IMG/VR virus record: IMGVR_UViG_3300015164_000001
Location: 1-56,246 of that record
Source: a virus
Strand: one strand, 5' to 3'
Length of the DNA: 56,246 nucleotides
The notes under the pieces are model-generated. The model saw only the letters and a list, made by a program, of their open reading frames with translations, ran no database searches and had not been told where the DNA came from. Positions 7,874 through 16,011 of this stretch are shown piece after piece; position 1 is the first letter of the stretch, and every line of letters begins with the position of its first letter. The translations under genes and the position numbers were made by a program.

Positions 7874-7970
7874 CTGATCTAGCGCAGCGACCGTGAACGG
7901 TCGGCCGGTCCCGCCTTGAGCGGCTCGGGCAGCGATGTGAGTACACCCATCCTGCAAGGAGAGTCCCGCA

Positions 7971-9851
7971 ATGGACCGCATCACCGACCTGTTCTACGTA
8001 GTCCTCGAAGTCCTCGGCCGCCAGATCGCCCTATTCTCCGACGGCACCATCCTCCCGATGGTCCGCGGTGCCGAGGGCGAGACCGACGCCATCGCGGTCC
8101 CCGACGACCTCGGCGAGATGGACGAAGCCACGGCGCGCGACCTGCATACCAAGCTCGAGGAGCAGTTCCAAGCCAAGCGCAAGGACGCCGCCACCAAGGA
8201 GCAGGTCGAGGAACTTCGCCAGATCCGCGCCACCCAGGCCCGTCTCGCCGAGCGCGTGACGGCCATCGGCGCCGAGCAGGCCGAGATCGCCCAGGGCCTC
8301 TCGGAGATCGACGCACCATCCACCCTGCCCGAGATCACCGCCCCCGCGGCAGAGACCACGCCCGCAGGTGAGAACGGCACCGGCAACACCCCCGTTGCCA
8401 CGACTGTCCCGGCCGCGCCGGCCCAGGCGGCGAGCACGACTGCTCCGGTCACCGCCGGCATCGGCGTCCCGAACATCGGCGGCACCCAGTCCCCGGCCGT
8501 GCAGACCGCCGCGGCCACCGCTGCTCGGCCCCGCGTGTCCTACGTGGCCGCCGCCGGCCAGACCGACATCCAGGCGAACGCTCCCGTCGACTTCGAGCAG
8601 ATCGGCCTCATGATCGACCAGGCCAAGGGCCTCGACGGCTCCGCCGGCCCGGTCATGGCCCATGTCGCCAGCCTCCCCGGCTTCATGACGAACCCGGACT
8701 TCGCCGCGCTCGGCCTCTCCCGCGATGACGGGATAACCGCTACGGACCGCAAGATTGCTGACGCGGTCCTCGACTGGAAGATACGCACCGGCCGCGCCAA
8801 GCCATCCCAACTCGCGCAGGCCGGTCGCACCGCCGCCATCTGCGACCCGCTCGACATCATCCGCGAGATCCCCAACTGCGCGATGCAGGATGACCCGCTC
8901 GGCGACTCGCTCCCCCAGCGCCCCGCCGGCCGCCTCGGCTTCCAATTTACCCAGGCCATCTCGATCTCGGCTGTGTCCGCCGGCGCGACTGCGGGCTGGG
9001 GCGACACGCTCCAGTCCTTCGTCGACCCGGCGACCGTCTCGACGTGGAAGCCCTGCGTGGACATCGCGTGCCCGACGCCGCAGTCCATCCGCGCCGATGA
9101 GGTCGTGGCCTGCGCCCGCTTCGACGTGACCACGGAGATGTCCAACCCCGAGCGGGTGCAGGACGTGCTCGCCAAGCTGGCCGCCCTCCGGGTCCGCCTC
9201 CGCACGCAGAACCTCTTGCAGAAGATGGACGCCCTGTCGAGCCGCTACACCTTCGACACCGCCTTTGCCTATGGCGCCTTCCCCGGCATGGTGGAAGCAT
9301 CGATGTCGGTCATTGCCCGGGCCATCTACGCCGAGCGGCTCGATCCGGGCGACTATCAGTGCTATCTCCCGCCCGGGCTCCTGGAGACGATCGCCACCGA
9401 CCTCGCGGGTCGCGCCTTCAACACCGACGATCCCGCCGGCGAGCAGGAAGCACTCGAAGACGTGCGCAAGGAGGTCGAGAACGCCATCGGCATGAAGACC
9501 ATCCGCCTGTGGGACGTGGTGGCCGACTCCGGCGCGACGACCTCGCCGTTCGCCGCGCTCAACCCCCCGGGCTCCGGTGCCATCGCGCTGCCGTCCCTCG
9601 GTGGGGACGTGGCGAACCAGATCTTCCAGGTCCGCTTCATCGCCCCGGAGGCTGCGCTCTTCTTCTCCACCGGCGAGGAAAAGACGGGCTTGGAGTCGAG
9701 CCCCGAGCTCATGCGGCAGAACAAAGTCCAATTTTTCAGCCGCGAATGGGTAGGCTTGGCGAAGCACGGATGTCATCCGTGGTTCACCGTTGCGATGGAG
9801 CTGGACGGCAACGGCGCCCGGACCGGATTCAACACGCCGATCGTCGTATAG
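7971..9851 (+). CDS. major capsid protein with N-terminal scaffold-like domain
   Basis: 626 residues. Residues about 45-105 are a charged coiled coil; about 110-190 are Ala/Pro/Thr-rich. The rest is the likely HK97-type capsid core, with a long predicted helix around VLAKLAALRVRLRTQNLLQK and a C-terminal strand region. Length and layout suggest a fused scaffold or delta domain removed by the protease at 1280. AAGGAG precedes the ATG. It has its own promoter upstream and a strong hairpin downstream, as usual for capsid genes. Assignment rests on position, size and layout. Confidence 0.65.
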   Translation: MDRITDLFYVVLEVLGRQIALFSDGTILPMVRGAEGETDAIAVPDDLGEMDEATARDLHTKLEEQFQAKRKDAATKEQVEELRQIRATQARLAERVTAIGAEQAEIAQGLSEIDAPSTLPEITAPAAETTPAGENGTGNTPVATTVPAAPAQAASTTAPVTAGIGVPNIGGTQSPAVQTAAATAARPRVSYVAAAGQTDIQANAPVDFEQIGLMIDQAKGLDGSAGPVMAHVASLPGFMTNPDFAALGLSRDDGITATDRKIADAVLDWKIRTGRAKPSQLAQAGRTAAICDPLDIIREIPNCAMQDDPLGDSLPQRPAGRLGFQFTQAISISAVSAGATAGWGDTLQSFVDPATVSTWKPCVDIACPTPQSIRADEVVACARFDVTTEMSNPERVQDVLAKLAALRVRLRTQNLLQKMDALSSRYTFDTAFAYGAFPGMVEASMSVIARAIYAERLDPGDYQCYLPPGLLETIATDLAGRAFNTDDPAGEQEALEDVRKEVENAIGMKTIRLWDVVADSGATTSPFAALNPPGSGAIALPSLGGDVANQIFQVRFIAPEAALFFSTGEEKTGLESSPELMRQNKVQFFSREWVGLAKHGCHPWFTVAMELDGNGARTGFNTPIVV

Positions 9852-9865
9852 GCCCTCTGGATGAT

Positions 9866-9897
9866 GAGCGGATCGGGCCCGGCCTCCCGATCCGCTC
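9866..9897 (+). terminator. 12-bp hairpin after capsid gene
   Basis: GAGCGGATCGGG pairs perfectly with CCCGATCCGCTC around an 8-nt loop. It probably limits readthrough from capsid into downstream virion genes. It shares 9895-9897 with the next hairpin, so the two exclude each other. Confidence 0.7.
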
Positions 9898-9911
9898 TCA
9901 ATCCCTGAGAG
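9895..9911 (+). promoter_or_regulatory. hairpin covering the ribosome site of the next gene
   Basis: CTCTCA and TGAGAG form a 6-bp stem whose 3' arm contains the only Shine-Dalgarno-like sequence (GAGAGGGG) before GTG 9915. Together with the preceding terminator hairpin it could act as an attenuator. Confidence 0.4.
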
Positions 9912-9914
9912 GGG

Positions 9915-10877
9915 GTGGCCGACATTCCAGGAAATCCTGTCGAAGGTATCCGACCAGTAGCGCCGCGCCCCTCGCTCATCACGAGCTGCCGCAAGCTCTC
10001 CGACGCGGGTATCGATTACAAGCCCACGCTCGACGAGTACGGCATCCCGTCATCGCCGGGTTGGCAGCAGGGGATCACCTTCCGCGATACCTCGCTGATG
10101 GCCTCGGGCATCTGGCCCTATTCGCCGGGAAATGCCCACGCGGACAAGGTGGCGGCCGTACAGGCCACGGTGGCGGTGTTCATGCCATTCCAGATCTACC
10201 TGCCGGTGGCCTGTGATGACCTGACCTTCGCCCGCGACGCGGCACTCGTGGCCGAGGCGGAGAGCAACGCCGAAGCGGGGACGGCGTGGAACCTCGCCCG
10301 TGAACTGTGGACGGGCGCCACGGTCAACTCCGTGGTGGTCAACAATCCCTCGCTGCAGAACCCCTTCCCCGGCCCCGTAGGCGGTCCGGTGGGAGCGTTC
10401 CCGGCCGCCAACGTCATCGCCGGGCCTATCGACCCCGTAGTGGCCATGGGCAACCTCCTACAGGCATACGAGGACGCGACACAGCAGGGCGGGGCGATGT
10501 TCCATGTCCCCGCGATCGCGATTCCGTACCTGATGGCCGAGAAGGTCGTCGGCCAGGAGGGCGACCTCTACCGCGGCCCCGGCGGCTCGATCGTCGTGCC
10601 CGGTCCGGGCTACCCGACCACGGGCCCCACCGGCCCCAAGACGGCCGCGACGCCGACCGGAGTGGTCGCGGGGGCCAACCAGGCCTGGATGTACGTGACC
10701 GGCCCGGTCGAATACGACCTGACGCCGATCGTCATTCGCCCCGAGGCGCAGGAGATGCGGTTCTTCGATCCCCGCACGAACCTCTGGCGGGTGTGGGCCG
10801 AGCGCCAAGCCATCTACCGCTTCGATCCGACCAGTGTCTTCGCCGAGCTGATCACAGTTCCGCAGACGGGGATCTAG
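9915..10877 (+). CDS. virion structural protein, possibly second capsid protein
   Basis: 320 residues of unknown family. It has conserved-looking ends: SCRKLSDAGIDYKPTLDEYG at the start and ERQAIYRFDPTSVFAELI at the end. A Gly/Pro-rich loop (GPVGGPVGA, then PGPGYPTTGPTGPKT) lies in the middle. Its place directly after the capsid gene suggests a minor or second capsid component or an encapsulation protein. GTG 9915 has GAGAGGGG close upstream. Confidence 0.6.
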   Translation: MADIPGNPVEGIRPVAPRPSLITSCRKLSDAGIDYKPTLDEYGIPSSPGWQQGITFRDTSLMASGIWPYSPGNAHADKVAAVQATVAVFMPFQIYLPVACDDLTFARDAALVAEAESNAEAGTAWNLARELWTGATVNSVVVNNPSLQNPFPGPVGGPVGAFPAANVIAGPIDPVVAMGNLLQAYEDATQQGGAMFHVPAIAIPYLMAEKVVGQEGDLYRGPGGSIVVPGPGYPTTGPTGPKTAATPTGVVAGANQAWMYVTGPVEYDLTPIVIRPEAQEMRFFDPRTNLWRVWAERQAIYRFDPTSVFAELITVPQTGI

Positions 10878-11072
10878 GTGCGTGCGATGCCATTGGCAAG
10901 ATCTGCGGCCGAGCCTTTGAGGCGATGCAGTCCCGCCCGTGCGGCAGGAACCGATGGCGCCACCGCAGTGGGCCGACCGTCCACCCACCACGCCCTACCC
11001 GATGCCCGGCCAGGCCCCGCCGCCCGAACGACCGCAACCACCCGAACACGAACGACCCGAGGGAGCTAACCC
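10878..11072 (+). other. 195-bp interval with two uncertain reading frames
   Basis: Two frames are open. One starts with GTG 10878 directly after the previous stop and gives a 63-residue Arg-rich peptide ending at 11069. The other starts near 10954 (MAPPQWADRPPTTPYPM), is Pro-rich and natural-looking, but runs into the next gene without a stop. I cannot decide between them. A GAGGGAG site for the next gene is at the end. Confidence 0.3.
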
Positions 11073-11744
11073 ATGCAAGTCGACTGCCCGGTATCCATCC
11101 AAGCGTGCCGACTGCGCGTGGCACGCCTCGATCCGACCACTCGCGCGCCCGTGTCGGGCGCGACCTCGGGCTACGTCACCAACGCGTTCACCGAGGTCCG
11201 GTTCGCGCCCGAGCTGGAGACCGGCACGGTCATCGAGGTCAAGTCGGGCTGCGGCGACCTGCACAACCCCTACCGCGATCCCGACACCATCAAGCGCCTG
11301 GCGATCACAGTCATCCTCGAAGCGCCCGACCCCGAACTGCACGAGTTGTTCACCGGCTCGGGCCTGGTCACGGCGACGGGTAATACCATCGGCATGACGG
11401 GCCAGCGATTCGGCTCCCAACCCAACCACGTCTCCCTCGAAGTGTGGTCCAAGGCTGTCGTCAACGGGACGCAGGACTCGACCCTCATCGGCCTCACGCC
11501 ACTGCCGTGGCTGCACTGGGCCTTCACCGATGTGCAGTTGCAGATGGGGGAGAAGCTGCTCGACAACGGCCAGGTCCTCAACTCCTTCACGGGGTTCGGC
11601 GTCGAGAACCCTGCATGGGACGACGGGCCCTTCGGCGACTGGCCCGCGAGTGCATCTCCGCTGCTCGCATCGTGGGGCGTGTTCCGCGATGCGAACATCC
11701 CGGCGAGTGCATGTGGGTACCAAAACGTGCCTGTGTTCGTTTAG
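11073..11744 (+). CDS. virion protein, paralogue 1 of tandem pair
   Basis: 223 residues, preceded by GAGGGAG. It is clearly related to the next gene over its whole length: DCPVSIQAC, TNAFTEVRF, GCGDLH, DPELHEL, IGMTGQRFG, PNHVSLEVWSKAVV, PWLHWAF, GEKLLDNGQ, SACGY. All-beta sequence, typical of tail tube or head decoration proteins. A tube, fibre-base or decoration role is equally possible. Confidence 0.65.
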   Translation: MQVDCPVSIQACRLRVARLDPTTRAPVSGATSGYVTNAFTEVRFAPELETGTVIEVKSGCGDLHNPYRDPDTIKRLAITVILEAPDPELHELFTGSGLVTATGNTIGMTGQRFGSQPNHVSLEVWSKAVVNGTQDSTLIGLTPLPWLHWAFTDVQLQMGEKLLDNGQVLNSFTGFGVENPAWDDGPFGDWPASASPLLASWGVFRDANIPASACGYQNVPVFV

Positions 11745-11756
11745 CCGCGGCCATCA

Positions 11757-12509
11757 ATGCAGACCGACTGCCCGGTGTCGATCCAGGCGTGCGCGCTGCG
11801 CGTCACGCGGCTTGATCCGATCACCCGGCGCCCGGTCGACGGCAGCGACGCGGCCTACATCACCAACGCGTTCACGGAGTTCCGCTTCAGCCCCGAGACC
11901 GACCCCGGAACGCTGATCGAGACGCGGACCTCCTGCGGCGACCTCCGGCGCTACCGCGATCCGGAGACGGTGAAGGGATTATCGGTAGCGCTCATCACCG
12001 AAGGCCCCGACCCCGAATTGCACGAGCTGCTGGTGGGCGCATCACTCATCGCGTCGGCCGGCGCGACCATCGGCATGAACGGCCAGCGCTTCGGTGCGGT
12101 GCCCAATCACGTCTCACTCGAAGTGTGGTCCAAGGCGGTCGTTGGGGGACGGCAGGCGAGCGTTCTGCCATGGCTCCATTGGGCGTTCCCTGACGTGGTG
12201 GTCCAGATCGGTGAGCGTCTCTTGGACAACGGGCAAGCATTACAGCCCTTCACCGGCTTCGCCATCGAGAATCCCCTCTGGGGCCAGGGTGCCTTCAACG
12301 ACTGGCCGCCAGGAGGGACGCCGCTGCTCTCGGCGTGGGGCGTCACGCGGTCGGCCACGCTACCCACGAGCACCTGCGGCTACGTCAGCGTGACGAACGC
12401 CTCGGGCCTCGACGGCGGCGTGGTGCCCGCGGCCTACATCCGCACCGTTGACGCCGGCGCGCCGACCACGACCACATTTGCTACGAAGTACGACGGAGGT
12501 TCGCCATGA
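11757..12509 (+). CDS. virion protein, paralogue 2 of tandem pair
   Basis: 250 residues, paralogue of the preceding protein with an extra C-terminal stretch of about 30 residues (GGVVPAAYIRTVDAGAP). The core motifs match position for position, so the pair arose by tandem duplication. No ribosome site is obvious before ATG 11757, so it is probably coupled to the upstream gene. The extension may let it contact the tail-spike protein encoded next. Confidence 0.65.
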   Translation: MQTDCPVSIQACALRVTRLDPITRRPVDGSDAAYITNAFTEFRFSPETDPGTLIETRTSCGDLRRYRDPETVKGLSVALITEGPDPELHELLVGASLIASAGATIGMNGQRFGAVPNHVSLEVWSKAVVGGRQASVLPWLHWAFPDVVVQIGERLLDNGQALQPFTGFAIENPLWGQGAFNDWPPGGTPLLSAWGVTRSATLPTSTCGYVSVTNASGLDGGVVPAAYIRTVDAGAPTTTTFATKYDGGSP

Positions 12510-14074
12510 CGGCCGGCCCTGATCTGATCCAATTGCGACGAGGGACCAACGCTCAGTGGGCGGCGGCGAATCCCGTGCTCGCCGCGGGGGAGAAGGGGGT
12601 CACTCTCGACGCGCCGCTGATCGAGAAGACCGGCGATGGGGTGACCGCGTGGAGCGCGTTGCCGGTTACGGGAACGGCGACGTTTGAGGCAGGTATCGGG
12701 ACGGTCCTTTACGTTGATCCAGCGGGCAGCGATGCCAACTCGGGAAAGATTCAGGCGTTACCGAAGCAGACCATCGCAGCGGCTATCGCCGCCTTAGCGG
12801 GTGGGGTTGGAGAGATTCGCCTAACTCCCAACGCCAGTTTCACACCGGCAGCCGGGATCACCTTTGACGTGGCGAAGGTGCGGATCGTCGGAAAGAAGAA
12901 CGTCCTTGATTTCTCTGCCCTGGTGGAGGGGACGGCGGTAGCTCTCACAAGTTCTGCCAATGCTGGTGGCGCTTCCTACAACCTGCGGTCGGCTGGTCCG
13001 CCTCTACGGGGCGTGGAGATAATCGGCTCTAGCCGAACCAATGCAGTTACGGGCCTATCCGTTGCCGCTGGTGCTGGCAACGAACTAGCCCACATCAAGG
13101 TCACCGACGATGTGGTCGTGCATGGATTCGGCACCGGGTTATCGCTCGGTTCCAACGCCCACAACCTTGAGTTCGGAATCAGTATCTACTCATGCGGTCA
13201 CGACATTGACGACGCGGCTGCCGTTGCCAACGCTGGCGAGCGGATCGTGTTTGTGGGTGGGGCGTTCTTCAACTCTCTGCTCGTCGGTTACTTCCGCAAC
13301 GGGTCGGCCGATTATGTCTTTCTCGGGTCGTCGTTTGACTACAACGTGGCCATATTCGATATCAATGGCCCGCCCGTCACTTGTTCGGGATGCCACACCG
13401 AAGGGAATGACGCCAACTACGGGGCTAACTACCCCTTCGTGATCGCAGGCACAGGCAGCCTCGCCTACGAGGGCGGCATTATCACCGGCCCCGTCAATAA
13501 CATTCCCGCCTATGTGAACTGCACGGGCGCGAGTGCTCGGGCCTCATTTGTAGACATTCGGCTAAATTGGGCCAACGCTTCGGCCGCACCGTTCTCTGTC
13601 GGAACGGGCGCTTGTATGAAGTCCACCGTTCAAACGCTTCGGCCTTTCGCTAAGAACACAGCGACAGCGGACACGGTGTTGCCGACAGCGGTGGTAACGA
13701 CTGTCGCCCTCGGCAACACGATCATCGACACCGAAAAGTTCTACGCAGCGGGTCAACCGAACCGACTCACGGCGCCCGCTCCAGGCTTCTACGAAGTGAA
13801 GCTCAGTTGCACCATGACCAACGCAGCAGGTGGCACCGTGCGTCAAATATGGGGCGCTATCAACGGGAGCGATGCGGCAAGGGTCGGGCAACTGCAAACC
13901 TTCCCGACAGCGGCTGGCGACTTCACCTACCGAGCGAGCGAGGTTGTGTACCTCAACACGGGGGACTATGTAGAACTTCACGTTTTTCACGACCAAGGCG
14001 GCAACCTTGCCGCCAAAGGGACTGGCGGCGGGGTCAACTGTCCTCCCGCTATCTCACTGTTGAGGGTTTCGTGA
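12506..14074 (+). CDS. tail spike/fibre protein
   Basis: 522 residues in three parts. Residues 1-40 (LIQLRRGTNAQWAAANPVLA) match the N-terminal particle-binding domain of the Mtd/fibre type. Residues 70-370 begin LYVDPAGSDANSG and continue as Gly/Asn-rich parallel beta-helix repeats, as in pectate-lyase-like spikes. The C-terminal 120 residues (TEKFYAAGQPNRLTAPAPGFYEV) look like a TNF/C1q-type head. It should bind or degrade host surface glycans. Its base composition looks less GC-skewed than that of its neighbours, consistent with acquisition. ATG overlaps the previous stop, with GGAGG upstream. Confidence 0.75.
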   Translation: MTAGPDLIQLRRGTNAQWAAANPVLAAGEKGVTLDAPLIEKTGDGVTAWSALPVTGTATFEAGIGTVLYVDPAGSDANSGKIQALPKQTIAAAIAALAGGVGEIRLTPNASFTPAAGITFDVAKVRIVGKKNVLDFSALVEGTAVALTSSANAGGASYNLRSAGPPLRGVEIIGSSRTNAVTGLSVAAGAGNELAHIKVTDDVVVHGFGTGLSLGSNAHNLEFGISIYSCGHDIDDAAAVANAGERIVFVGGAFFNSLLVGYFRNGSADYVFLGSSFDYNVAIFDINGPPVTCSGCHTEGNDANYGANYPFVIAGTGSLAYEGGIITGPVNNIPAYVNCTGASARASFVDIRLNWANASAAPFSVGTGACMKSTVQTLRPFAKNTATADTVLPTAVVTTVALGNTIIDTEKFYAAGQPNRLTAPAPGFYEVKLSCTMTNAAGGTVRQIWGAINGSDAARVGQLQTFPTAAGDFTYRASEVVYLNTGDYVELHVFHDQGGNLAAKGTGGGVNCPPAISLLRVS

Positions 14075-14076
14075 CC

Positions 14077-14271
14077 ATGAATAAGCGAGACGCTCTGGCG
14101 AAGGCGATGGCTGAAGCGATCACATGGTCGTGCATCGACATTCAAAACGGCGATGTCGAGGGAACTTGGCTGATGACGTTGACGGAGTTGGCCCAGGAGA
14201 TGCTCGACACCTTCCACGAAAAGGTATGCGTGAAGGAAACGAAGTGTTGTTGCGGCAAGGCCGACGAATGA
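14077..14271 (+). CDS. small hypothetical protein with Cys-rich tail
   Basis: 64 residues, acidic and helical (MAEAITWSCIDIQNGDVEG), ending in KETKCCCGKADE. GTG 14071, overlapping the spike stop, is an in-frame alternative; ATG 14077 is better spaced from TTGAGGG. Function unknown. It may assist the spike, whose gene it follows directly. Confidence 0.6.
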   Translation: MNKRDALAKAMAEAITWSCIDIQNGDVEGTWLMTLTELAQEMLDTFHEKVCVKETKCCCGKADE

Positions 14272-14342
14272 CTCGGCACAAACTGATGGTTCAGCCTGAC
14301 GCCGTTGTCACACCCCGCACGTACCTTCTGGTCGACAACTGA
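14268..14342 (+). CDS. 24-residue peptide
   Basis: ATG 14268 overlaps the previous TGA (ATGA). It encodes MTRHKLMVQPDAVVTP and eight more residues. Coupling is the only support. The 60 bp after it hold a small hairpin (CAGCG/CGCTG) and no other gene. Confidence 0.3.
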   Translation: MTRHKLMVQPDAVVTPRTYLLVDN

Positions 14343-14404
14343 AACGGCCCCCGCCAGCGTTGGAGCGCTGACGAGGACCTCGACCACAGGAGAGTTGACC
14401 TCCA

Positions 14405-15346
14405 ATGGACCGTGCCTCTGACCGTACTGTCGCCCTCGTCCCGATCGTCGTATCCCCGGGCGAGCGACGTTCGTCGTCGTCGTATCAACTCGCCAAGCTC
14501 GGCTGGCTGAGCCAGTTCTCGGCCACCACCCGCGAGACGTATGAAGTCAAGATGCGGATCTGGGAACGCTGGTGCACGGCGCACGCCCTCGATCCGCTCG
14601 GCGCCACCCGCGCCGTCATCCAGACCTTCGGTGTCGACCTCGAGCAACGGGGCCTCATGCCGGCCACGCGCGCGAGCTATCTCTGCACCCTGAAGTCGTT
14701 CTATGGCTGGTGTGAGGAGGAGGAGGTCATCGACCGCAACCCGGCGAGTCGCGTTCGGCTACCGACGATCGAGGACCACGTCCAGCGCCCCTACCTCGAC
14801 CGGCCCGAAGCCGCCCGGTTCCTGGCCGCCGCCCAGGTGACTCGGATCGACCTGCGCCTGCGTGACCATGCCCTTGCTTGTATCCTCGTCCTGAATGGTT
14901 TGCGGGTGTCGGGGCTGTGCGACCTCAACATCGAGACAATGAACCACGAACGCGGCCACCAGACGATCGTCGTCACGACCAAGGGCAGCCGAATCCAGAC
15001 GATCCCGATGGCTCCAATGACGTACTGGGCGCTGATGGCCTACATCGGCGAACGCACGCACGGCCCGGTATTCCTCGGCGCCAACGGCAAACGCATCACC
15101 CGCGAGACGGTCCGTCACCGCGTGCAGGCGATCACGCGCAAGGCCGGCATCAACAAACGCCTATCGCCGCACTCTTGTCGGAGGTCGTTCGTGACCGGGG
15201 CCCTCGACGCCGGCGTGCCACTGCGCGATGTCCAGGCCGCGGCGATGCACAAATCGGCGGCGACCACGGAAACCTATGACCAAGGGCGCAAGTCGCTGGA
15301 TGCTCACCCGACCTACGTGCTCGGCGGTCACTTCTCCGGCGGCTGA
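14405..15346 (+). CDS. tyrosine recombinase/integrase
   Basis: 313 residues with an N-terminal SAM-like core-binding domain (about 30-115) and a catalytic domain. All active-site residues are present: R167 (NGLRVSG), K193 (TTKGS), H256 and R259 (SPHSCRR), H282 (AAAMHKSAAT) and Y291 (ETYDQG). It lies within virion genes, between the spike operon and a minor structural gene, not near the lysis or early region. No repressor or excisionase is recognised in the window. It could integrate the phage, resolve multimers or rearrange neighbouring fibre DNA. Confidence 0.88.
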   Translation: MDRASDRTVALVPIVVSPGERRSSSSYQLAKLGWLSQFSATTRETYEVKMRIWERWCTAHALDPLGATRAVIQTFGVDLEQRGLMPATRASYLCTLKSFYGWCEEEEVIDRNPASRVRLPTIEDHVQRPYLDRPEAARFLAAAQVTRIDLRLRDHALACILVLNGLRVSGLCDLNIETMNHERGHQTIVVTTKGSRIQTIPMAPMTYWALMAYIGERTHGPVFLGANGKRITRETVRHRVQAITRKAGINKRLSPHSCRRSFVTGALDAGVPLRDVQAAAMHKSAATTETYDQGRKSLDAHPTYVLGGHFSGG

Positions 15347-15355
15347 TCCGCGCTC

Positions 15356-15361
15356 TACACT
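15356..15361 (+). promoter_or_regulatory. possible -10 (TACACT) after recombinase
   Basis: TACACT lies 10 nt past the recombinase stop, and a GGAAAGG ribosome site with ATG 15390 follows. It would restart transcription of the tail genes. No -35 is convincing. Confidence 0.35.
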
Positions 15362-15389
15362 CTGAGCACCTGAAGGAAAGGTAATTCCC

Positions 15390-15995
15390 ATGGCCGCTCT
15401 GACCCCCGCTGACGGGAACAAGATCCTCGATGCCGAACTGCGCGCCGTCGCCTACACGGGGCCAGCATCGTTGTTCGCCGGGCTCCACATCGGGGACCCA
15501 GGAACGACGGGCGCGAATGAGATCACGGGGGGCTCCTACGTGCGCCAAGCGGTGGCATTCGGCGCTTCGGCCGGTGAAGCATCGGCATCGTCGAATGCCC
15601 AGACCTTCAACGGGATGCCCGCGACCCCGGTCACAACGCTCGCCGCGCCGGTGACCGCCATCGCGACAACGATCACCACGACGAGCGCGGTGGGCTTCCC
15701 CGTCGCCGGTCAGTACAAGATCATCGTCGACACCGGGGTGAACCTCGAAAAGATGCTCGTCACAGGCGGGTTCGGTACGACGACGCTGACCGTCACACGC
15801 GGCATCGACGGCACCGCAGCCGTTACGCACCTGCTCGGCGTAGCCGTGGCCGGGACGGTCTGCTTCCTGTCGCTGTGGGATGCGAACGCCGCGGGTGCGG
15901 TGCACTGGGCCGGACCGGCAACCCCGGCAACGGCATACGGCGCGGGAGACACGGCTTCTCTCCCCATTGGGGCTGTAGTAGCCACGATCGTCTAA
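15390..15995 (+). CDS. phage structural protein
   Basis: 201 residues, Ala/Thr-rich and all-beta. The N-terminus (NKILDAELRAVAYTGPASLF, LHIGDPGTTGANEITGGSYV) is a widespread phage block usually annotated as a minor tail or fibre-associated protein. The middle has a Val/Ala/Thr-rich segment resembling a virion beta-sandwich (TTLTVTRGIDGTAAVTH). GGAAAGG precedes the ATG. Confidence 0.65.
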   Translation: MAALTPADGNKILDAELRAVAYTGPASLFAGLHIGDPGTTGANEITGGSYVRQAVAFGASAGEASASSNAQTFNGMPATPVTTLAAPVTAIATTITTTSAVGFPVAGQYKIIVDTGVNLEKMLVTGGFGTTTLTVTRGIDGTAAVTHLLGVAVAGTVCFLSLWDANAAGAVHWAGPATPATAYGAGDTASLPIGAVVATIV

Positions 15996-16011
15996 GCGCG
16001 GCTGGCCCAAG

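Noticed and set aside
8031-9776. Long antisense ORF (581 codons) opposite the capsid gene
   Set aside because: Its Gly/Arg/His-rich text is the mirror of a GC-rich gene; no ribosome site or family, and all supported genes are on the + strand.
14343-14404. attP site next to the recombinase
   Set aside because: Only a 5-bp hairpin is visible; no arm-type repeats or tRNA-like core could be identified.
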